This document shows, in pieces, positions 21,501-32,234 of a DNA stretch of 64,000 bases. The DNA comes from Nematostella vectensis (Eukaryota > Cnidaria > Anthozoa > Actiniaria > Edwardsiidae): contig NC_064042.1 in NCBI RefSeq assembly GCF_932526225.1, positions 12,659,040 to 12,723,039 of the forward strand, given 5' to 3'. Below the pieces are notes generated by a model. It ran no database searches. It saw only the letters and a program-made list of their open reading frames with translations, and was not told where the DNA came from. Numbering within the stretch: the stretch's first letter is position 1; each line of letters starts with the position of its first letter. The position numbers and the translations under genes are program-made.

Positions 21501-24500
21501 ATAAAGGAGAGGGGGAAGGGTGCCAAGGGGTATCAATAGAGGAGAGGGGGAGGGTGCCAAGGGGTATCAATAAAGGAGAGGGGGGAGGGTGCCAAGGGGT
21601 ATCAATAGAGGGGAGGGGGAGGGTGCCAAGGGGTATCAATAGAGGGGAGGGGGAGGGTGCCAAGGGGTATCAATAGAGGGGAGGGGGAGGGTGTCAAGGG
21701 GTATCAATAGAGGGAGAGGAGGAAATTCAGGGGTATCAATAGTGATGTACATAACAAGAACACTAAGTGAATCCCTCATTAAAAAATGCATCTATAGAGG
21801 GGGGGCATATCCAGGGGTATCAATAAAGGGGGGGGAAGGGTGCGAAGGGGTATCAATAAAGGGGGGGGAAGGGTGCGAAGGGGTATCAATAAAGGGGGGG
21901 GAAGGGTGCGAAGGGGTATCAATAAAGGGGAGGGGGGAGGGTGCCAAGGGGTATCAATAGAGGGGGGGGGGAAGGGTGCCAAGGGGTATCAATAAAGGGG
22001 AGGGGGGAGGGTGCCAAGGGGTATCAATAGAGGGAGAAGAGGAAATTCAGGGGTATCAATAGAGGGGGGGAAGGGTGCCAAGGGGTATCAATAAAGGGGA
22101 GGGTGCCAAGGGGTATCAATAGAGGGGAGGGGGGGAGGGTGCCAAGGGGTATCAATAAAGGGGAGGGTGCCAAGGGGTATCAATAGAGGGAGAAGAGGAA
22201 ATTCAGGGGTATCAATAGAGGGGGGGCATATCCAGGGGTATCAATAGAGGGGGATAGGGTACCAAGGGGTATCAATAGAGGGAGAAGAGGAAATCCAGGG
22301 GTATCAATAAAGGGGGGGGGGCATATCCATGGGTATCAATAGAGGGGGGAGGGTGCCATGGGTATCAATAGAGGGAGAAGAGGAAATCCAGGGGTATCAA
22401 TAAAGGGGGGGGGGGGGCATATCCAGGGGTATCAATAGAGGGGGGGAAGGGTGCCAAGGGGTATCAATAGAGGGGGAGGGTGCCAAGGGGTATCAATAGA
22501 GGGAGAAGAGGAAATCCAGGGGTATCAATAAAGGGGGGGCATATCCATGGGTATCAATAGAGGGGGGAGGGTGCCATGGGTATCAATAGAGGGGGGGAGG
22601 GTGCCATGGGTATCAATAGAGGGGGGGAGGGTGCAAAGGGGTATCAATAGAGGGGGGGAAGGGTGCCAAGGGGTATCAATAGAGGGGGAGGGTGCCAAGG
22701 GGTATCAATAGAGGGAGAAGAGGAAATCCAGGGGTATCAATAAAGGGGGGGCATATCCAAGGGTATCAATAAACGGGGGGAGGGTGTCATGGGTATCAAT
22801 AGAGGGGGGGAGGGTGCCATGGGTATCAATAGAGGGGGGGAGGGTGCAAAGGGGTATCAATAGAGGAAGAAGAGGAAATCCAGAGGTATCAAGAGAGGGG
22901 GAAAATTGGACAGTACCTCATACGTTTATTTACTTCAAACAAATTGACTTTTAATTTTTTTTATTGGTGGATATCCACCCAATCTACCCCCCCTGTATCC
23001 GCCCCTGGTAGCTGGAAGCAAGACAACAGAACTGGTACAGTATGGTAACAAACAAATCCTGCAATTTATGCTAAAAACAAGACATAATGTATTTCCCAGG
23101 TATTCATTGCTACTGTGGATGGACCTAGTGAACTATTTTTTTCTGTAGCCACACCCATGGTTATATACAAGGATAAATACTATACCTCAGGGCCCTAGCT
23201 GTCCCCCAATATTCCCCCCCCCAAAAAAAAAAAAAAAATATGCAAACTTGCATTTGGTTTTGTTGGGAAGTATTCTTATTCCCTAGACTCTTATTATTGC
23301 TTAAAAAACTATTAGAAGCCAGTAAATGCAAGGCTCAAGATATTTTTTTTTAGCTTAAAATAAATTAAATAAAAACAATAAATACTTTACCTGTCATTTA
23401 ACATGTCCAGACTGATTAACTAATTGTTTTTAGCTATGGAACACCTGGCTTTGCAACAAATCTCTTTGTTTGAACTTAAAATCACCAAACCAAGTAAAAA
23501 TATTTGATCAACAGCAAATGCCAGAAATCTTGCTCCTGTTTGGTTGAAAATTATTGGCCTTTGTTGAAAAATCTTCAGGTTTTCATTTGATTTTAACACA
23601 TTGACCCCTCAACCGGCCTGTTCCGGCTTTGGGAAGTACCCACAACCCAAAAAATTCATAATGCAAAATAAACACAAGAAGATGAAGATACTCAGGCATC
23701 AGTCTAAGGGATAAATGGTCTTGCAGATATGCATCCAACCAAGGTGTTGGCATCTACTCTTAAGCCAAATAATAGCATAGGTTCTTTGACAAATCTCAAA
23801 TCGAACAAGGAGAGAAAAGCAGAATCACCCCTCTCAATAAAACGCTCAAAATACCACACAAGGGAGAGAGATCAGCAAACACAGCCCAAGACACAAATAG
23901 ATACCTTTATTCTGATCCTCCAGGTACACTTCCATGGCCTCAAAACACAATGTCCACTCCTTGAAGGCTTGTACAACCACGAAGAGGTATTTACGGATTG
24001 CAAAGCATTCTGGGAGATCCAGGGGAAAATTCACGAGGGGAGGGCCAGTCAACACTCCTCTCCCCAAAGTCAGATGGTTTTTTTATAAGTCTTTTCACCC
24101 CGAAGCCATACAAATCAATTCCAGGTCATACAGACCCAGAATAGCAGTGTAAACAATTTTGGAATCAATTTGGTTTCAGAAAAGACAGCATTTAGGAGAG
24201 CTGTGGTGATTCATTAGAAAATTATTTTCTCATCCAGGCAAAGCCAAACAAGAAAAAATCATCATGAATCCACCTTTGCTTGCAAATATCCATAAGCAAG
24301 GCACTCAATTATGGCCCAAAAGACTTCATGATGTCCTGAGACACTCTCCTAATATGCTCATAGCTGTATTTTTGATGAAAAATACAAGCAACCATCAACT
24401 TGTGCTGGCTTCAGCACAACGACAAGGGATTAAAAGTGGAGACCGCAAAGCACTGTTAGAAAGCTTGCATACCGCTAACTAGGTGCAGCTGTGTTTGACT

Positions 24501-27500
24501 TTGACGGGCTGTATAAAACTCAGAATAGGGGGGAGGTATCTGTTTTCAGTATGTTTTTGTAAATTCAGCTCAAAAAAAGCCAGGAGTCAATGGGTTAAGA
24601 AAAAAAAATCACAAAACTAAACATAGTAAGAAAACCAAATCTTCCATTTTTTTAGTCTGAAGGCTGACAATTTCCAAAATAATAAAACACTTTAATTATC
24701 AAGATTGTATCTTTAGCTATATACAAGATTGTATCTTTAGCTATATACATATCAGAATGAATATCCTTGTGGCTTTAGAATATCTATGATAAAGAACAAT
24801 ATGCATACAAACAACAAGAAATTAAATAGGATGTAAAGCTGGGTTTCAAAATTAAAGCCCTATTGTCCATTTGGTGACATATATTTTCATAAGCCATAAA
24901 TAGAACTAATGTTAATAAGTACAGCATACTCATTTTATTAGTGACTCGACAAAAAAAAAATTCATGATTTTAGAGCTAAAAGATATATTTTTAAATATAA
25001 GTTTTCTTATGTTTAATATCTTCTGGATCATGATTATTGGTTAAAAATGAAACACAGCCAATAAAAATTGCATAGGTGTCAACCTCGCTTTAAGAAAAAT
25101 CTTCAAAAAATACAGTGAATGTATCAGAAGTCACAAGATACAGTAAATTTATGGATATTCTAAAAAAAATTTGGCTTCAGAAAAGATGCACAAACTTGTG
25201 ACTCCCGCCTAATGTGGAAGAGTTGACAGCTATAACAGCTATTACATACTATACAGGGCTTCTGGAATTACGCGGAGAAAAACTCCAAATTATGCTGGAT
25301 TCTTTGCTAAATTACGCGGAAAATCAATCATTACGCGCTAAATTACGCGGGATTTTGCAATACATTTTTCTTTAAAAATCAAAATTTTGCTGGATTTTTT
25401 TACTGAATTACGCGCTATATTACACGGAATATAAACTGTTACGCCCATAATACATTTTGTACCGAAGGAAAGCACGAAATAACTTGAAAAGGTTATTCTT
25501 TTGCGTGAAAATATCTTAGGCAAGTTTTCATTCGCTCCTAGCCACCAGCCAATTAAAAAAGGTATTTTATTATTAGTCCTAGGCCTTCGCGGTTTAGCAA
25601 AGAATGCCTAGTCATTTTATTTGTTTTCGAAATTCAGTTTAAAATATCGCACTCTTACGAAGAATATCTCTCTTTTTTATGAGAAATAGAGGTAAGAACC
25701 CTAAAAGAACACATCAGCTGTGAAATTAAATGTTTTGTCTTTTAAAATTTGGCCAAATTACGCGGATTACACGGAAAAAGTCAAATTACGCGCTTCCACA
25801 CAAGCGGGTAATTCCAGAAGCCCTGACTATATTAACAATACCTGGCTAAAAACTGTTTTTGAAAAGTTTATAAAACATCATAATAATCAAACAAATTAGA
25901 ATAAAAATATAAAATATCCTTATCCACTTTCTAAGCACTGACGTTTCAGCTGTTCAAGTCTAATAAAAAAATAGTTAGTAAAATTTTCCAACATAAAAAA
26001 TGCTTTATACACACCATTTTTCATTTTCACATTAACTATATATCATATTCCAGGAACAGTGAAAAAAGTTCCAAGTTTAGAATAAAAAAGTACAACTATT
26101 TGGGTTGTGTCATACTATGACCCAAATGAAATACAAATAAAATAGCTTTCTTGTAATGAGTCAACCTCCAGCTCTCTCATTGGTGATTAATAATTGAATA
26201 TGGCTTTCAATATAAGAAACATTGTATTGAAAACATAGCAAATATCACAGGGGACAAAAAAATGAAATTGGTCCAAGAAGACTAATATACATTGAGTATC
26301 CCTCAATTTTGGTGTTTTGTGGTGATATTGATTTTCCACATCTTTTGACACTTATTTTATCAAAATCACACAATTTCCTCCAATATGTGTTAAAATACAT
26401 GCTGCACCATAATATAAGCACTTATAAATTCTTATCTAATCATATGCAAGCAAATCAAGTTTTCCAGTCACATTTGCAAATCTGGTTGCAAATGCTACTG
26501 TTTGGTCGCTGTTGATCCTGTTTTGTTTTTGCTTAGTGGAACCATAACAATAACAATATATGTTTTCCAAACAAAACAATTTCAACCTAATTAATTTTTT
26601 TCTAAATGAACTTCATATACCCTTTTTGTTCTATCAGTTTTATGTGAAGCAGAGACAAGCAAAATGGATTCATACAACAAAAAGGTCAATAGTCACTGTC
26701 AATAGATTTTCAAAACTCTTAAAAGTAAAGGATCTTTAAAGTTAAATTCATAAAAAAAACAAGCTGAAGGTTTATAGAACAATGGATAATTGAAACCATA
26801 TCTTCAAGTGGTCCATTTGTGACCAACTGACAGTTACACAGACTTGCATTTAAGTACCATTAAATTGAATACTCATATTTAATTCAATGTAAAATAAATT
26901 TGCATTTAGTGCTACTTTAATAAAAAATATTGGTACTTTATATTTTGGATGAAAAGTTATCTTTAATAATGGTATAACTTCCTAGAGCAGACGGAACAGC
27001 ATATACTAAAACACTGTATAATTGCAAGAAATCTACCCCCCCCCCCCCCCCCCTACCCCTTTTAAATACATGTGCAAGCTATTTCAATTAAATCTTGATT
27101 AATCAGAAAGAAGATTATATTCTTACCATTCCGACTTGGGGATAAGCGTTCGGCCACTGGCTGTCGAAGTACATAAGTATATTTTGTACTGCATATTCCT
27201 AAAGCACACATTAATCAAAATAAGAGTACAAGAAATGATACAAGAGAGTACAAGAAAGTCATGCCTAATCCTTATTTCTTGCTTTAAAGTTATCTGTTAT
27301 TAGGCTGTATTAAGAAAATCGTCTATACCATTGTAAGGAGTGAATTTTAACACAGTTGTTGTTGTTTCTTATGATAGTTATACTCTGTTGATGTTGTTCG
27401 GGTCCTATCACAGCAAGCGGTTTCGATCTTCTTTAGTGCAAGCGAAACACAACCTTACCTCCGGATACTCGAATCTGTATCTCATCTCGCCATAAGAATC

Positions 27501-27767
27501 TTTGAAGCAAAATCGTGCAACAAATTGCCAGTCCTAAACCGAAAGAATTAAAGTACACCACTAAGGTATAAGTTGAACCCGTATCAAATTTTCACTCCTA
27601 CTTACATTCTGTCAAATCAACTCCGTTAGAAGCGAAAAATATTATTGTAAAAATCTCACCTCTCGAGTATCTATATCCCCAGCGACTATTTTAGCTGTAA
27701 CTCCGGATTGAAGCCATACTATTAGCGCGATTGGTAAAACCCATACCAAGACAACAACCTTCGCCAT
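9428..27767 (-). CDS. TMEM145: TMEM145/GPR180-family seven-transmembrane protein, 17 exons
   Basis: Coding exons in transcript order: 27767-27660, 27533-27459, 27198-27127, 20414-20288, 19621-19551, 18496-18418, 17883-17812, 17546-17478, 17158-16999, 16054-15961, 15421-15347, 14030-13933, 12769-12710, 12282-12222, 12138-12079, 11769-11608, 9592-9428. All introns are GT-AG and all phases fit, giving 535 residues. Residues 1-25 look like a signal peptide. The luminal part (about 26-175) has family motifs DWQFVARFCF, NNQVINLTT, WSGC, RWWYI and LTNGDDFWTMHFSADE. Seven membrane helices run from about 178 to 407 with KGWTVTRGRIS, FDPADVLYVYESPAG and WFCYG. TRPSAANRNFPFHMRTNQ follows, then a Ser/Pro-rich tail ending in a PPPY motif. 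Human TMEM145 and GPR180 are somewhat shorter. The family is a poorly understood GPCR-like (intimal thickness receptor) group of secretory-pathway membranes; no ligand can be inferred. Confidence 0.93.
9625..11318 (-). repeat. 90-bp tandem array (about 19 copies) in intron 16
   Basis: The period is exactly 90 bases in most copies (for example GACGGAAGGACTATCAGACA at 9901 and 9991), with point changes and a few 1-10 base indels. The plus strand is purine-rich; the sense strand of the gene is pyrimidine-rich (TCTGTCTG...). Because 90 is a multiple of three, long Cys/Leu/Val-rich frames exist on the minus strand in all phases; these are repeat artefacts. The array ends about 30 bases from the exon 17 acceptor. 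Confidence 0.95.
11830..12055. repeat. Degenerate ~30-bp tandem repeat in intron 15
   Basis: About six diverged copies of a unit like AACTCGTGAAGGAGCGAACTAGAATC lie between exons 15 and 16 of the TMEM145-like gene. Confidence 0.6.
12325..12560. repeat. GAT/TGA-rich microsatellite in intron 13
   Basis: Imperfect runs of ATGATGATG and ATTATTATT between exons 13 and 14 of the TMEM145-like gene. No coding content. Confidence 0.7.
13022..13845. repeat. Higher-order tandem repeat in intron 12
   Basis: A ~148-bp unit beginning CCCGTTTTTCCCCACGAAGTG recurs at about 13029, 13175, 13328 and 13477. It is itself built from ~50-bp submonomers that share TTCTTCSTGACTCTCTGGTA and TTTGCGAA. From about 13570 only single ~50-bp submonomers continue (GAACATTTCGCCTGAAACAG). 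This two-level structure is typical of unequal exchange. Confidence 0.85.
14008..15265 (-). repeat. 55-bp tandem array carrying about 22 extra copies of the exon 12 splice acceptor
   Basis: The unit in sense orientation is about 32 bases of intron end (…CATCTTGTTTGTTACCAG) plus the first 23 bases of exon 12 (GCTTGGTTATGGTTCTG…). The last copy, at 14030, is the real exon 12 boundary; I count about 22 further copies upstream in the transcript (14070 to about 15250). Nearly all keep an AG before GCTTGG. Intron 11 (14031-15346) is almost entirely this array. Variant units: one lacks part of the pre-acceptor segment (about 14138), a few have 1-3 base indels. Confidence 0.95.
18005..18410. mobile_element. 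MITE-like element rich in CGCGAAAAT motifs, in intron 6
   Basis: Ends are loosely inverted (AAGTGTCACTTTTATTTCGCGA against the complement of a TTGCGAAAATTAAGTGTAAT end). The inside repeats GCGAAAATTAAGTG in both orientations. Its right edge touches the exon 6 donor at 18411-18417. Confidence 0.5.
18760..19101. mobile_element. Interspersed repeat with CATGACGGAAAAAC ends, copy 1
   Basis: Left end CATGACGGAAAAAC and right end GGTTTTTCCGTCATG are inverted copies. The body (GCCCATTTCACATCGAATAA…) is shared with 56576-56888. Lies in intron 5 of the TMEM145-like gene. Non-coding. Confidence 0.65.
19244..19474. mobile_element. 231-bp MITE, copy 1
   Basis: 27-bp terminal inverted repeats (AAAGCCCCATTGTCACCAGT… / …ACTGGTGACAATGCGGCTTT) with one mismatch, and TTAA at both edges. 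A second copy is at 51312-51560. It sits in intron 5 of the TMEM145-like gene. Confidence 0.8.
20545..22890 (-). repeat. G-rich (sense C/T-rich) ~34-39-bp minisatellite in intron 3
   Basis: About 65 copies built around GGGGTATCAATARAGG followed by runs of G and a GGGTGCCAA or GCATATCCA tail. The unit length varies because G-runs differ. The plus (template) strand has many runs of four or more G and could form quadruplexes; the pre-mRNA is C/U-rich. The array ends about 130 bases before the exon 4 acceptor. Open frames inside it are artefacts. Confidence 0.95.
23593..24598. mobile_element. ~1-kb inverted-repeat element in intron 3
   Basis: Imperfect 16-bp ends (TTAACACATTGACCCC and the complement of GGAGTCAATGGGTTAA, two mismatches). 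Part of its body (TTTTGGAATCRATTTGGTTT and TGATGTCCTRRGRYACTCTC) recurs at 52815-53140. No recognisable protein. Confidence 0.6.
25254..25825. mobile_element. hAT-like non-autonomous element (572 bp)
   Basis: Perfect 18-bp inverted ends CAGGGCTTCTGGAATTAC … GTAATTCCAGAAGCCCTG, flanked by the direct repeat ACTATA (25248-25253 and 25826-25831). The CAGGG start is typical of hAT ends, but hAT normally makes 8-bp duplications, so class is tentative. The inside repeats AAATTACGCGG. It is in intron 3 of the TMEM145-like gene. Confidence 0.8.
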
Positions 27768-28750
27768 GTTTATTCGCCTGTCTCTTGTTTGATGATAATT
27801 TATTCATTTCTCTATTTCTCGATGAATGGTGTTGCCAAAGTTACACAAAAACAAAATCGCGGACATCTTTGAAGCATGCAGCTGGGCTCTGGGACGCGTA
27901 AAAAAAATACTACGCTGGATTGCGCTTTTACAAATTCGAACATGAGACGAAAAAAAAGTCACTAAATATCGACAGTGCTAAATAACGTATGCGCATGCGC
28001 GTGTTCTGGCGAAAACAGACAAAATTTCAGTGTTTGAATCGTTCGAGTAAAGGTACGAAAGGCTTTAACCGCGCGGTACTGGAACTAGTCTTGCGTTTTT
28101 CAGCACTGTCCTAAATATCATGGTCACTAACCGGAAGTAGTTGTTCTTGTACGCATGGCCTTGGCGCAGGCGCATATTCGCTGAACTTGTTGGTTCGTAT
28201 GTTCAATGAGATTGTTTGAAAAAGAAGTAGAAGTTTACCTCTAGAGTGTTTCTTTTGCATAATTTAACTGTGTGATGAAACGCGCTTTTATTTTGTTACT
28301 GAGCAATTTTTTTAAGCAGTTAAAACAAACACATGTTTTCCTGAATCGCGGTCGTTAACACGCCATATCAAGTCATTGCCACAGATGCTATACATTCCTC
28401 CCCTTCCTCTCTGTGGCTGATTTGGGGTTTTGCAATAATGCCAGTTCCGTAGGGAATAAAGAAACCAGAAAGCTGAACTTCAGTAGTTTTGGGGGGTTCA
28501 TTCATTCCAATGCAGATGTTCCTATGTGTTTGAATTTACAATAAAGGTGTTTACATAATAGGCTTCCCTATAAAGCATTGTTTACATCATTCTGATTAAG
28601 ACTTTTGTTACAAGCGAGCGACGCTAGTTGTCAATAAGACTAGCAATGAGATAAAGTAGAATTAAATCCACTTTTTGGCGGCCAAAAAGGTGTACGCTTG
28701 CACCCTGCGCACCCCCCTTGTACGCACCCTTTAGATGTGTGCTTCAATGG
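27768..28750. other. 5' region of the TMEM145-like gene
   Basis: Upstream of the start codon (27767, minus). No TATA box is obvious. GC is raised around 27970-28160 with GCGCATGCGC and CGCGCGG motifs, consistent with a CpG-type promoter. No gene seen. Confidence 0.35.
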
Positions 28751-28751
28751 A

Positions 28752-29160
28752 AGCACGGGTGGCCTAGTGTGTTAGCGCGTCGGCCTCTCACCGCTGTGGC
28801 CCAGGTTCGAATCCTGGCTCAAACTGGGGATTTTTCCGGGTTCCTGCCTTGAATCGAATTTGTCACAAGTGAGTTGAAGTTACTCTCCCGTGTTTCCAGT
28901 CTTCTCGGATAAGGACACTAAACCGGAGGTCCCGTCTCTTCAAGCTGTACTACACTAAACCTGAACCGAAGGGACGTAAAAGAACCACTGGGGACGCAAT
29001 AAACCCTCTGGCAGTGACCACACCCAGTGACAGTGCTTACTAACCGAGGTTACACTTGAGTTGGAGCCGTGCTCTGTTGTGTCAACCTTACCGCTATTTC
29101 ATATGTGTAATAGTGGTAGAAGCCTTATAAATCATAAGCGCAATTTAGCATAAGTTAAAA
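28752..29160 (+). mobile_element. tRNA-headed SINE
   Basis: An RNA polymerase III A box (TGGCCTAGTGTG, 28760) and perfect B box (GGTTCGAATCC, 28804-28814) with tRNA-like spacing are followed by a ~340-bp non-tRNA body (GGATAAGGACACTAAACCGG…). The acceptor stem does not pair, so it is not a working tRNA gene. Confidence 0.75.
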
Positions 29161-29820
29161 TCGAGGATGACCGCGCGCTCCTGGGTCTAGTCCCTGCTGC
29201 GGCTTGGGCGCCCCCGGTTATTCAGGCCTTGGCACGTTTGCATCCTCTCTGAGAGTTCTGCAAATCTCGCTCGACTCAACACTGGATTCGTGGGTTTTTC
29301 GCCCCTCCCACCACACCCTTAGAGCATGCAACTGACTAGGTAAGTATATTCCACCGAAAGGTGTAACGGGTATCTCCCTGGGGGGCGGGGAGCTGTGCCC
29401 GGAGGCCTGGCTCCTCGGGTGCGCTTGGTTAGGCGGTTACCAAGCTATCCGATACCTGATCCCAAACTTATCAGATGATGAGTTTAAATGCAACTTGTCT
29501 CGCATCGTAAAAAAAAAAAAAATTGCAAATCGCATGCGTCATGTCACACGTGATTTTTTGCGACCTGAAGACATTTGTTGCGGAAAGTAGAAGTTAGCTC
29601 TACTTTTTGTGTGCGACTTTGGGAATGAAAAACACTAGTCACTAGTTTTTTGCGAGACAATTTGAGGAGAAAAAAAAACGTACGTGTGATGGGAAAAAGC
29701 TATTAGCTTTTCTATAAATTTCTTAAAACCTTCCACTTATATCAATCTAGCCAAAAGAAAGCATAGATAATCTTTCAAATTTTGAAAAGAGAATTGCATT
29801 TGATTAAAATCTGAATTTTC
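29161..29820. other. Intergenic DNA
   Basis: The first 300 bases are GC-rich and contain a possible second repeat remnant (GACCGCGCGCTCCTGGGT… to CCGATACCTGATCCC). Nothing coding is supported. Confidence 0.3.
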
Positions 29821-29824
29821 TACA

Positions 29825-31812
29825 GATATCGCGATGTCGATTCCCATCCTGGCTAGCTCTAGTAGTAACCACCACCCCACCACTGCGCGTAAGGATTTGC
29901 TCCTTTTATTTTGTCCTACTTTCCCCGCGGGTTCCGTGTTGTTGTTTTGCCAACTCGATAGGAATGAAAAGAGATCATGTAAAATAACTCGGAAGAAGAA
30001 AGCTAGCAAGACTGGCAAATACATACTCACAAAAAGCTAAATCCCTAATTTTTGCATTTCCAGAAATAAGGGACATTAGCCAGCGGTTTCTCTGGGCTCA
30101 CATTTTGCTAGGCCCGCGAGGAATAACAGCGGTATCACAAAAAAAAAGAGATTCCGGCCAGAACAGGGGCTTTCCTTTTGTTGTTAAACTAGAAGTTTTT
30201 AATCAGGTTGACTAAAATTCCAAATAAAAGAAGTATTAGCGGTATTTAAACGTGCAAGGGGCATCTCTGATTTGATACGTCCAATGATAATGGAAGTGCG
30301 GCAGTCTTGCTGAGGTTGGAAACATTATATGCGCAAATTTAAAAAAAAATGTATTTTAGAAAGGCTTTATGGTTCCCCTGTGTCTATCCCAGAAAGCCGT
30401 GGGGCCGTTTAAAAACAAAATGGAGAACGGACGAACGGAGGGAAGTTGTTCTTGCGGAGCGCACCGTTTTCCTTGCTTCATTCTGTATCTTAAAGACAAC
30501 AATAATGGTTCCTGAACTAGGCATAACTACATGAAATGTTATTTCTTCGGGAACAAGATTGGAAGGCGCTACTGCCTATTTTATTGGCCAATTTGATGGA
30601 AGGATAGTCGATTTACCAATTTCGAGTCCTGCACCTGTGATGCGGGGAACAGTTCTACCTTTTAAACGACTACTTTTATGCCCGATTTCAATGAAATTAC
30701 AGATAATGTATGGAGGATTGTATGCTCTCAAGCGAACAAAAGTGCAATATCCAAGGAACAATTATAGGGCTTTCTCTGGCATCGTTTGAACGGAAAGTGT
30801 ATCACTCGAATGGCAAGGTTTTTTTTTCGAGTCCTGCATCGTGAGCCCAAAATCTCTGAAACGAGAAAATTTGATAAATTGTGACGTCTCCCCACATTTC
30901 CTTATAATAAATGGCAGCCATTTTGATATTGTATGTGCACTATTACGCGTGCGTGGCGGCCATGTTGTCTCTTATTTCTGGGAATGGTCTGAGCAGAAAG
31001 GAAGTACCGACGAGCGATAAAATGGCTGTGATACCGCGTTTGATTCAAATCCCGACTATATAGTATAGAAATGTTTAGAAACAAGATTAAATAAGTACAG
31101 TAATAATTCTCTCTTCATTTTCTCACTATTAGTGAAGCTCAGATACTTTAGCTTGCTGGCTTTGATCATCACAAAAGTGCATTCCCTCTCTACAAGGATA
31201 GTTTTATGAAATGTATTTTCATGGATTCCTTCTCAATTCACCGGAATATTCACAAAAATCAATATCATATCTAACATACAAATTTCGTTTGACCATTAGG
31301 AAGATAATGAATGTTGAAAAACCACGAAGAAGCTGCAAAGTTAGAGCGGAAGCGGTGTTTGAAGCACGAGGTTTTCCGCTTTTGATTTTGAAAGTCTCTT
31401 TTTTTACACGTTTTCGAAACTTTGCAATTCTCGAAGTACTACATCCCCTTAATAAACCGCAACTGCCTGTATCCTTGATGCTAGAATTAAATTTTCGATT
31501 TTATTAGTGCGAATAGATGGGGTTTTTCTTCGGTTTTAAGTCACAAAACAGCGGCAAACAATAAGATGTAAATGCCAAAAGCGCGGGTAAAAATTAGCCT
31601 CGTCCCCAGGCTACTCCCTTGCTGTCAGCTCCATGATGCTTTGCGCGCAGACTCACACTTTCCAATATGGCGGACGCTTCAGTGACGTCATAGCCATGAA
31701 GAGTGTGATAGGCCCGCCGAGAAGCAAAGGGACGAGGCTAAGTAAAAATACTCACGCTCAGTGCTGGGGGTGGTGGTCACTAAAAATAGCCAGGATGGAA
31801 ATCGACATGGCG
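29825..31812. repeat. Pair of ~60-bp inverted repeats 1.9 kb apart
   Basis: 29830-29890 (ATGTCGATTCCCATCCTGGCTA…CCACCACCCC) is inverted at 31750-31812 (…GGGGGTGGTGG…TAGCCAGGATGGAAATCGACAT, split here by less related bases). It could be the ends of an old element or two oppositely placed copies of one repeat. No coding region between them is convincing. Confidence 0.5.
31594..31741. mobile_element. 148-bp MITE
   Basis: Perfect 13-bp inverted ends TTAGCCTCGTCCC … GGGACGAGGCTAA. Contains GTGACGTCATAGCC and CAATATGGCGGAC motifs. Non-coding. Confidence 0.75.
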
Positions 31813-31846
31813 CGTGGGTAATACCAAAGTGTCCCTCTCTTATCTT

Positions 31847-31945
31847 ATGCTCTCTTGGCCGAACCTAAAAGTAATTGAACACAAAGAATTCTTATCTTAT
31901 GCTCTCTTGGCCAAACCTAAAAGTAATTGAACACAAAGAATTTGT
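31847..31945. repeat. 51-bp direct duplication
   Basis: CTTATCTTATGCTCTCTTGG and the following AACCTAAAAGTAATTGAACA…AAGAATT occur twice in tandem with one base different. Confidence 0.8.
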
Positions 31946-31985
31946 TTTGTTCAAATGATAAGAAAATACATTCTAAACCATATCC

Positions 31986-32234
31986 CAAAAGTTCTCCAAA
32001 GATCTCGCAGCCAATTTTGTCGGCCATCTTGAATTCTTTTGTTATTCATGGGCGCACTGGCAGAGCAATCTGGTTGCGCCATGAATAGAATACAAGGTTG
32101 CTGACAAAAGAAATAGTTTATAGCCAAAATTCGTTGTTGCGCGACCTGCCAGTTCGCCAGGGTCGCGCAACAACGAATTTGGCTGTAAGTTGTTGAATTT
32201 CTAGATGTTCCCAAGAGAACTTTGGAGAACTTTT
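31986..32234. mobile_element. Palindromic element with strong inner hairpin
   Basis: Outer inverted repeat AAAAGTTCTCCAAAG (31986) / CTTTGGAGAACTTTT (about 32217). Inner arms of about 25 bases, AGCCAAAATTCGTTGTTGCG… at 32122 and its complement ending 32185, differ by one A and enclose a 14-base loop. Either a MITE or nested fold-backs. Confidence 0.7.

Noticed and set aside
20619-21982. Pro-rich and Gly-rich open frames on both strands
   Set aside because: Translations of the G-rich minisatellite in intron 3; no domain, no start context.
23729-24482. Three small open frames as a gene in TMEM145 intron 3
   Set aside because: They lie inside an inverted-repeat element whose fragment at 52815-53140 does not keep the frames.
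28752-28823. Functional tRNA gene
   Set aside because: A and B boxes are good but the acceptor stem cannot pair and the sequence runs into a SINE body.
30559-30789. 76-codon plus-strand frame in the 28-38 kb intergenic region
   Set aside because: Short, no recognisable domain and no splice-linked neighbours; likely chance.
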